Below are positions 58,408 through 64,000 of a DNA stretch of 64,000 nt, piece after piece. The translations under genes and the position numbers were made by a program. Position 1 is the stretch's first letter, and each line of letters opens with the position of its first letter. This stretch comes from Faeciplasma sp964650705 (lineage in GTDB: Bacteria; Bacillota; Clostridia; Oscillospirales; Ruminococcaceae). Under the pieces are notes generated by a model. It searched no databases. It worked only from the letters and a program-made list of their open reading frames with translations, and had not been told where the DNA came from. The stretch lies in NCBI GenBank assembly GCA_964650705.1, contig CAZYUJ010000001.1, positions 124,001-188,000 of the forward strand, in the 5' to 3' direction.

Positions 58408-58421
58408 TGAATATTTATTCA
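58408..58421 (+). promoter_or_regulatory. ARG box downstream of the argG promoter
   Basis: TGAATATTTATTCA, a perfect match to the ArgR box core (TGAAT, four A/T, ATTCA). It sits in the transcribed leader 12 bases after the -10, a good place to block transcription when arginine is plentiful. Confidence 0.8.
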
Positions 58422-58439
58422 GCAAGGAGACTGATTACA

Positions 58440-59666
58440 ATGAATAAAGAAAATATTAAAAAAGTAGTGCTCGCATATTCCGGCGGTCTTGATACATCTA
58501 TCATCATCCCGTGGCTCAAAGAAAACTATAACAACTGTGAAGTCGTTGCGGTTTCGGGCAACGTCGGACAGAACGACGAGCTCGAAGGCCTCGAAGAAAA
58601 GGCTCTTGCAACAGGTGCATCGAAGCTCTATGTTTTGGATCTTACCGACGAATACGTTGACGATTACATCATGCCTTGCCTTAAGGCGGGCGCCGTTTAT
58701 GAAGAATACCTTTTGGGCACCAGCCATGCTCGTCCCTGCATCGCAAAGGGCTTGGTTGAGATCGCAATCAAGGAAAACGCAGATGCTATCGTTCACGGTT
58801 GCACAGGCAAGGGCAACGATCAGGTTCGTTTCGAGCTTGCTATCAAGCACTTCGCTCCCAATATGCCCATCATCGCTCCTTGGCGTGAATGGGATATCAA
58901 ATCCCGTGAGGAAGAGATCGACTATGCCGAAGCTCATAACATCCCCTTGAAGATAAACCGTGAGACCAACTATTCAAAGGATAAAAACCTTTGGCACCTT
59001 TCTCATGAAGGCTTGGATCTTGAGGACACCGGCAACGAGCCAATGTATGAAAAGGAAGGCTTCCTTGAAATGGGCGTAAGCCCCATCATGGCTCCCGATA
59101 AGCCTACATACGTTACCCTCGACTTCGAACAGGGTATCCCTGTCGCTCTTGACGGCGAAAAGATGAGCGCAAAGAACATCATCTTAAAGCTCAACGAGAT
59201 CGGCGGAGCTAACGGCATCGGACTTTTGGACATCGTTGAAAACCGTCTTGTGGGCATGAAGTGCCGCGGTGTATACGAAACTCCCGGCGGATCCATTCTT
59301 TATAAGGCTCACTCGGTTCTCGAACAGATCTGCCTCGACAAGTATACAATGCACGAAAAGCAAAAGCTTGCTATCACATTTGCCGAGCTTGTATATAACG
59401 GCCAGTGGTTCACTCCCTTGCGTGAAGCTTTGAGCGCATTTGTTGATAAAACACAGGAAAAGGTTACCGGTAAGGTTCGCCTCAAGCTCTATAAGGGCAA
59501 CATGATCAACGCCGGTGTTTGGAGCCCCTATTCGCTCTATAGCGAAGAGATCGCAACCTTCGGTGAAAGCGACTATAACCAGAAGGATTCCGAAGGCTTC
59601 ATCAACCTCTTCGGCCTTCCCATCAAGGTTCAGGCAATGGTTGATGCTAAGAACAAGGATAAATAA
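58440..59666 (+). CDS. argG: Argininosuccinate synthase
   Basis: ATP-dependent enzyme of 408 residues joining citrulline and aspartate in arginine synthesis. The P-loop-type motif is AYSGGLDTS. GCTGKGNDQVRFE and NRETNYSKDKNLWHLS are family motifs. The frame opens at 58398, but the ATG at 58440 (MNKENIKKV) has AAGGAG and lies after the promoter and ARG box, so it was chosen. argH follows 198 bases later on the same strand. Confidence 0.97.
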   Translation: MNKENIKKVVLAYSGGLDTSIIIPWLKENYNNCEVVAVSGNVGQNDELEGLEEKALATGASKLYVLDLTDEYVDDYIMPCLKAGAVYEEYLLGTSHARPCIAKGLVEIAIKENADAIVHGCTGKGNDQVRFELAIKHFAPNMPIIAPWREWDIKSREEEIDYAEAHNIPLKINRETNYSKDKNLWHLSHEGLDLEDTGNEPMYEKEGFLEMGVSPIMAPDKPTYVTLDFEQGIPVALDGEKMSAKNIILKLNEIGGANGIGLLDIVENRLVGMKCRGVYETPGGSILYKAHSVLEQICLDKYTMHEKQKLAITFAELVYNGQWFTPLREALSAFVDKTQEKVTGKVRLKLYKGNMINAGVWSPYSLYSEEIATFGESDYNQKDSEGFINLFGLPIKVQAMVDAKNKDK

Positions 59667-59688
59667 ACTGCTTTGTATAGTACTTCTG

Positions 59689-59715
59689 ACGGCGGTGGGG
59701 GACTCCCTTCGCCGT
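59689..59715 (+). other. Hairpin after argG
   Basis: ACGGCG pairs with CGCCGT around a 15-base loop, followed by TAAAAGTTT. A weak terminator or stability hairpin; argH probably still depends on read-through. Confidence 0.4.
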
Positions 59716-59745
59716 TAAAAGTTTATCCGCACTTTTTTTCGTAAC

Positions 59746-59830
59746 CGACCGCCCACGGCTCCACCGAATTTCACTGCGCCTGCGCCTCGCTCGCGCTCGG
59801 CTCCGCCGCGCGAAATCCGACGTCGCCGAA
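59746..59830. repeat. GC-rich intergenic hairpin patch M
   Basis: It lies in the argG-argH gap. GGCTCCACCG and CTCGCTCGCGCTCGGCTCCG link it to patches E, H and L. The outer arms AATTTC and GAAAT frame a GC-rich centre (GCGCTCGGCTCCGCCGCGC). Confidence 0.6.
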
Positions 59831-59864
59831 GGCTTCAATCTATCACCTCAAAAGGAGAATTATC

Positions 59865-61238
59865 ATGGCAAAAATGTGGGAGGGCAGAACCTCGGGAAAC
59901 ACCGACGTTCTTGCCGACGACTTCAATTCATCAATCAGCTTCGACTGTGTTATGTACCGTGAGGATATAAAAGGCTCGATGGCACATGCAAGTATGCTCG
60001 GAGCCAAGGGAATCATCACAAAAGGGGAAGCAGATCAGCTTATCGACGGCTTGGAGGGGATACTTAACGACCTTGACAGCGGTGCGTTAGCGATCGACCT
60101 TTCTTGCGAAGATATCCATATGTTCGTTGAACAGGTTCTTACCCAGCGCCTTGGCGATATCGGCAAAAAGCTTCACACAGCACGCTCACGCAACGATCAG
60201 GTCGCACTTGATATGCGTATGTATTTAATGGCTCAGACCGATGAGATTATCTCGCTTGTGAAGTCCTTGGCACTTGCAGTGACCGATAAGGCTGAGATAT
60301 ACAAATCCACCATCATGCCCGGCTATACCCATCTTCAGCGTGCTCAGCCTATATCCTTCGGCCATCATTTGATGGCATATGTCATGATGCTCCTAAGAGA
60401 TATCGACAGACTTAATGACTGCAAAAAGCGCACAAGTATAAGCCCCATCGGCTCCTGCGCGCTTGCGGGCACCACCTTTGATACCGACCGCTTCTATGAA
60501 GCCGAGCTTCTCGGTTTTAGCGACGTTTGTCAAAACAGTATCGACGGCGTGTCTGACCGCGATTTTTGCATCGAGCTTTTGAGCTCTCTTGCTACGCTGA
60601 TGATGCACCTCTCCCGTTTTTCCGAGGAAATAATTCTTTGGTCAAGCTGGGAATTCAAGTTCGTCGAGCTTTCCGATGCTTACACCACCGGTTCATCCAT
60701 AATGCCCCAAAAGAAAAACCCCGATATGGCTGAGCTTATCAGAGGAAAGACCGGAAGAGTATACGGAAACCTTATGGCGCTCCTCACCACCCTCAAGGGC
60801 TTGCCGCTTGCATATAATAAGGATATGCAGGAGGATAAAGAGTGCATCTTCGATTCGATCGAGACGGTCAAGATGTGCTTGGGCGTTGCTATTCCGATGA
60901 TAGAAACGATGACCGCACTTGAAGACAATATGAAAAAAGCCGCACAGGGCGGCTTCATAAATGCAACCGACCTTGCCGACTATCTCGTAAAAAAAGGTCT
61001 CCCGTTCAGAAGCGCATATAAGATCTCAGGCTCGATAGTTTCGCATTGCATCAAAAACGGCTGCGTTTTGGAAAACCTGCCGCTTGAAGAATACAAGAGC
61101 TTCAGCGAGCTTTTTGAAGATGACCTCTATTCCGATATCGACCTTCTGACCTGTGTTCAAAAGCGCATCTCCTTCGGCGGAACATCGGTCAAGTCGGTTG
61201 AAAAGCAGATCGAGTTTGCCAAGTCAAAGCTTAATTGA
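59865..61238 (+). CDS. argH: Argininosuccinate lyase
   Basis: Fumarase-superfamily enzyme of 457 residues that splits argininosuccinate into arginine and fumarate. The family signature is GSSIMPQKKNPD. HTARSRNDQVALDMR and GYTHLQRAQPISFGHH carry substrate-binding and catalytic residues. The ribosome site is AAAAGGAG. It probably shares the ArgR-controlled argG promoter; no separate promoter was found in the gap, which is occupied by patch M. Confidence 0.97.
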   Translation: MAKMWEGRTSGNTDVLADDFNSSISFDCVMYREDIKGSMAHASMLGAKGIITKGEADQLIDGLEGILNDLDSGALAIDLSCEDIHMFVEQVLTQRLGDIGKKLHTARSRNDQVALDMRMYLMAQTDEIISLVKSLALAVTDKAEIYKSTIMPGYTHLQRAQPISFGHHLMAYVMMLLRDIDRLNDCKKRTSISPIGSCALAGTTFDTDRFYEAELLGFSDVCQNSIDGVSDRDFCIELLSSLATLMMHLSRFSEEIILWSSWEFKFVELSDAYTTGSSIMPQKKNPDMAELIRGKTGRVYGNLMALLTTLKGLPLAYNKDMQEDKECIFDSIETVKMCLGVAIPMIETMTALEDNMKKAAQGGFINATDLADYLVKKGLPFRSAYKISGSIVSHCIKNGCVLENLPLEEYKSFSELFEDDLYSDIDLLTCVQKRISFGGTSVKSVEKQIEFAKSKLN

Positions 61239-61278
61239 TAAAAAATATCCACCCGCATTTGTGGGTGGATATTTATTT
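61239..61278. terminator. Bidirectional terminator after argH
   Basis: A 12-bp stem (AAATATCCACCC with GGGTGGATATTT), flanked by A5 and T-rich sequence, between convergent genes. Confidence 0.9.
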
Positions 61279-63062
61279 TATTCCTCGTTCGGAACTTCTT
61301 TTTCAATTCGGTATTTGCTCTTATATGCCTTATACTTAAGCTCATATTCTTCACTGTCGTGGTGAACCTTGCGAATGTATCTGTGCATATCAAGTGCGCC
61401 GTACTGCGAAATTTCAACCAAGCAGCTTGCAATGTTCGAGCAATGATCTGATACACGCTCAAATGAGATGAGCAAGTCGTTCAAAACAAAGCCAAGCTCG
61501 ATCGTGCATTCGCCGCGCTGCAAGCGCAAAATGTGGTTGACCTTGATCCTGTCAAGCACCTTGTCGATAACCTGTTCGATGGGCTCGACCTCATAAGCCT
61601 TTTCCAAGCTGTCTTCGTTGAAGGCGTCTCTGGTATAAACCAAAACTTCTGTCAAAGCTTCGCGGGCAACGCCAAGCTCTGTCTTTGCGGTCTCGGAGAA
61701 TTCAACCTTCTTGTCTTTGAGCTCTTCTAAGGATTCAACGATATTAACAGCGTGGTCGGAAATTCGCTCATAGTCGTTGATGATGTGCAAGAGCTTTGTG
61801 ATCTGCTGAGATTCGCCCTCATCCAAGCCGCACGCCGATACCTTTACAAGATAAGATCCCAAAGCGTCCTCCAATGAGTCGGCCTTCGCTTCGATGTCTC
61901 TTATCTCGTCACAAAGCTTGGAATCGAACTTATCGAACAACGAAAGTGCTTTTTCCAAAGCCTCTGTCGAGATAGCCGCCATGTGCGCTGTAACTTCTGT
62001 CGCTCTTGCAACTGCAACAGCAGGAGTGTTGATAAGACGCTCGTCCAAAAGGGTAGTAGTGTCGTTTTCGGCATCCTTGTCTTTGACGGAGATCTCAGCA
62101 AGCTTTACAAGCTGTTTATAGAAGGGGCCGATAACAATGATAGAAAGGATCTTAAAGATCGTATGAACACCTGCGACGCCCCACATTCCGATCGTCTGAT
62201 CGATAAGAGGAATGTTCACAAAAGCGGTTACGATATAATAAACTGTCAGCCAAATGACAACGCCGATGATGTTGAAGTAAAGGTGTACCATTGCTGCACG
62301 CTTACCGTTCTTGTTTGCGCCCGCAGCGGAGATGAGTGCGGTAACACAAGTACCGATATTCTGACCCATAACGATCGGGATAGCTGCGCCATAGGTGATA
62401 GCACCCGTTGCGGTGAGGGACTGTAAAATACCGACAGATGCAGAAGAGGACTGTACGATAGCGGTGAGCACCAAACCTGCCAAAACACCCAATATCGGGT
62501 TTTCGAACATGATAAGAATATTTCTGAAGCTTTCGCTTTCCTTGAGGGGAGCAACAGAATCGCTCATCATCGACATACCTGTCATCAAAACGGCAAATCC
62601 GAGCAAAATTGCACCGATGTCCTTCTTCTTGCCGCGCTTTGTAAACATAATAAGACAAATACCGATAACCGCCAAGATCGGCATCCAAGCATCAGGCTTA
62701 AGCCACTGAATAAAGCTTGCTGCAGCCTCGCCTCCTGCGCCGAGTCCCGAAAGACCGGTCAACCAAGCGGTAACAGCAGTACCGAGGTTAGCGCCGATAA
62801 TAACGCCGACAGCCTGTAAAAGCGTCATCGTGCCCGAGTTTACGAAGCCAACGACCATAACGGTGGTAGCACTTGAGGACTGAATAACTGCGGTAACACC
62901 CAAGCCCAAAAGGAAGCCCTTGATAGGGTTAGAGGTCATCTTGCCCAAAATGGCTTTCAATGATGATCCTGCGCTCTTTTTGAGAGAATCACCCATAACC
63001 TCCATACCATAGAGGAAGAGGGCTAAGCCGCATAAAAGCGAAAGTACGTCAAAAATAGTCAT
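61278..63062 (-). CDS. Na+/phosphate cotransporter family protein with PhoU-like domain
   Basis: A 594-residue protein. The N-terminal half (about residues 1-345) is a Na/Pi cotransporter (NptA/PNaS) with two inverted repeats marked by QSSSATTVMVVGF and QSSSASVGILQSL. The C-terminal half (about 360-560) is a helical PhoU-like domain (NDYERISDHAVNIVE and SFERVSDHCSNIA). Such fusions are common in Firmicutes and take up phosphate or move related anions, with the PhoU part thought to regulate. The ribosome site is GAAAGGATG. A small CCGGGA/TCCCGG hairpin lies upstream at about 63080-63096. Confidence 0.94.
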   Translation of the reverse strand: MTIFDVLSLLCGLALFLYGMEVMGDSLKKSAGSSLKAILGKMTSNPIKGFLLGLGVTAVIQSSSATTVMVVGFVNSGTMTLLQAVGVIIGANLGTAVTAWLTGLSGLGAGGEAAASFIQWLKPDAWMPILAVIGICLIMFTKRGKKKDIGAILLGFAVLMTGMSMMSDSVAPLKESESFRNILIMFENPILGVLAGLVLTAIVQSSSASVGILQSLTATGAITYGAAIPIVMGQNIGTCVTALISAAGANKNGKRAAMVHLYFNIIGVVIWLTVYYIVTAFVNIPLIDQTIGMWGVAGVHTIFKILSIIVIGPFYKQLVKLAEISVKDKDAENDTTTLLDERLINTPAVAVARATEVTAHMAAISTEALEKALSLFDKFDSKLCDEIRDIEAKADSLEDALGSYLVKVSACGLDEGESQQITKLLHIINDYERISDHAVNIVESLEELKDKKVEFSETAKTELGVAREALTEVLVYTRDAFNEDSLEKAYEVEPIEQVIDKVLDRIKVNHILRLQRGECTIELGFVLNDLLISFERVSDHCSNIASCLVEISQYGALDMHRYIRKVHHDSEEYELKYKAYKSKYRIEKEVPNEE

Positions 63063-63109
63063 GCTGATTTATCATCCTTTCCCGGGAACTCCCGGAGAGT
63101 AACAAAATA

Positions 63110-64000
63110 TTATACGTCTGCGTCCTTACCGAAATACATAAGCTCCCAAAGAGCGGGGGACGTGTGCTTTTCAACGACTTCGCCGTTTTCGATCTTCTCG
63201 ATGCTTGCATTTCCCACAAACCTCATATATGCAGGCTCAATTCCGACAAGCTTCATCAGAATTCTTGAGAAAGCATTCGTTTTAGCAGCATCCATCGTCT
63301 TGCTGTCTTCGATCGACATTCTTTCAATGATGTCATCTGCTTCATAAACTATCTTATAGTGCTGTTCGCCGTCATCATAGTCATATGTAAGCTTTTTGAA
63401 ATAATGCTTTTTCGTAGCTTCATCAAAAGCAGGTTCTTCCTGAGTATACTTAATGCATTCGCCCTTGTCGCCCAAAAGCTGACCGTCACGAGCAAGCATA
63501 AAGACTCGGAAATGCTCATAACCAAACTTTTCTTTTGCAGTTATATAACTGGATATGACTTGATAAGGCCCGATCTTGGCTCTGCCCCAATACCAGTGGT
63601 GCATAAGCCAAAACATTCCGACGTCGCCCCAGTTGTGGTCATGATAGCCCGTACCTTCAAGCTCAAGGCGCTCGTCACCGATCTTGAGGTCTATCTTTGC
63701 CTGAGCCTCAGGGATCGAGGGGATCCAAGCAAAATAGTTTTTACCGCCAAAGTCGATCATTCCCGTATGAGGTCTCCACGAAGGCGTTGTTCCGTTAAGC
63801 TCAACGTCACAAACGATCTCCTCGTGCTCGAAGTGGATGCTGTAATTCCTAAGATCGCCCACGATATAGTTTTGCTTCATCCTGACATCGCATTTTACTT
63901 TTGCAAATGTGGCATCAGCAGGCGAGTACTTCACGGCTTTCTTGATCTCTGTGCCATCGGGAAGATTCAAGTTGAAGGTGATGTTAGGCTCAAATCCGTT
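63110..64000 (-). CDS. CrtC/AttH-like lipocalin-fold protein (N-terminus cut by window)
   Basis: The frame runs from the window end (codon boundary at 64000) to a stop at 63110: 296 residues, with the true start missing. The motif GTGYHDHNWG and the beta-rich layout with GRAKIGPYQVISSY match the CrtC/AttH-type lipocalin-like family. That group includes hydroxyneurosporene synthase, but most bacterial members have no known reaction. No carotenoid genes are nearby, so a pigment role is unlikely. It lies 47 bases upstream of the Na/Pi transporter on the same strand. Confidence 0.7.
   Translation of the reverse strand, partial: NGFEPNITFNLNLPDGTEIKKAVKYSPADATFAKVKCDVRMKQNYIVGDLRNYSIHFEHEEIVCDVELNGTTPSWRPHTGMIDFGGKNYFAWIPSIPEAQAKIDLKIGDERLELEGTGYHDHNWGDVGMFWLMHHWYWGRAKIGPYQVISSYITAKEKFGYEHFRVFMLARDGQLLGDKGECIKYTQEEPAFDEATKKHYFKKLTYDYDDGEQHYKIVYEADDIIERMSIEDSKTMDAAKTNAFSRILMKLVGIEPAYMRFVGNASIEKIENGEVVEKHTSPALWELMYFGKDADV

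Overview
The window looks like the chromosome of a spore-forming, plant-fibre-degrading Clostridia, most likely a gut member of the Oscillospirales/Ruminococcaceae. The evidence is the spoIIAA-spoIIAB-sigF operon, a CIRCE/HrcA-controlled dnaK operon, a T-box leader on valS, a lysine riboswitch on dapA, the holB-ricT pair usual in Firmicutes, and many secreted lipoprotein glycosidases. The lineage is an inference from gene content. No rRNA, tRNA, CRISPR array, transposase or phage gene was seen.

Layout: 1-4.6 kb holds a GH2 glycosidase (5' end cut by the window) and prfB. 4.7-6.5 kb holds an ECF sigma factor with a membrane partner and a CmpB-family membrane protein. 6.75-11.05 kb holds T-box-valS and a CPBP protease. 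11.1-12.55 kb is the spoIIA operon on the minus strand. 12.75-17.7 kb is hrcA-grpE-dnaK-dnaJ. 17.8-19.3 kb is a GH27 gene with a small Cys protein. 19.4-25.1 kb holds an ABC exporter and copZ-copA. 25.1-27.2 kb holds minus-strand membrane proteins and rmuC. 27.3-30.0 kb holds an unknown gene, xylB and mazF. 30.0-32.5 kb holds ricT, holB and a region-4-only sigma-like gene pair on the minus strand. 32.6-33.9 kb holds DUF896-WYL. 34.2-38.0 kb holds a serpin lipoprotein and a GH43 lipoprotein. 38.2-44.5 kb holds a membrane protein, a heterodimeric ABC exporter and prfC on the minus strand. 44.7-47.5 kb holds GH16, GH51 and a small Cys protein. 47.6-54.3 kb holds pspC, fhs and the riboswitch-led dapA-lysA-FNT-glyA operon on the minus strand. 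54.4-58.1 kb holds GH10 and GH127 lipoproteins on the minus strand. 58.3-61.2 kb holds argG-argH. 61.3-64 kb holds a Na/Pi transporter and a CrtC/AttH-like gene cut by the window end.

The genes suggest a cell that breaks arabinoxylan and related glycans at its surface (GH10, GH43, GH16 and GH127 lipoproteins). It would finish oligosaccharides inside (GH51, GH27, GH2) and feed xylulose into central metabolism through XylB. A one-carbon module (formate channel, glyA, fhs) sits beside lysine synthesis.

The most unusual signal is a family of about 13 GC-rich, hairpin-dense intergenic patches. Several share constant flanks around a stem-loop whose sequence changes while its pairing is kept. One locus carries two tandem units, and two patches end directly at promoter -35 boxes. 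Other points of interest are the riboswitch-led operon that includes a formate channel and glyA, a start-stop codon pair in the prfC leader, a structured fhs leader, and a surface serpin.
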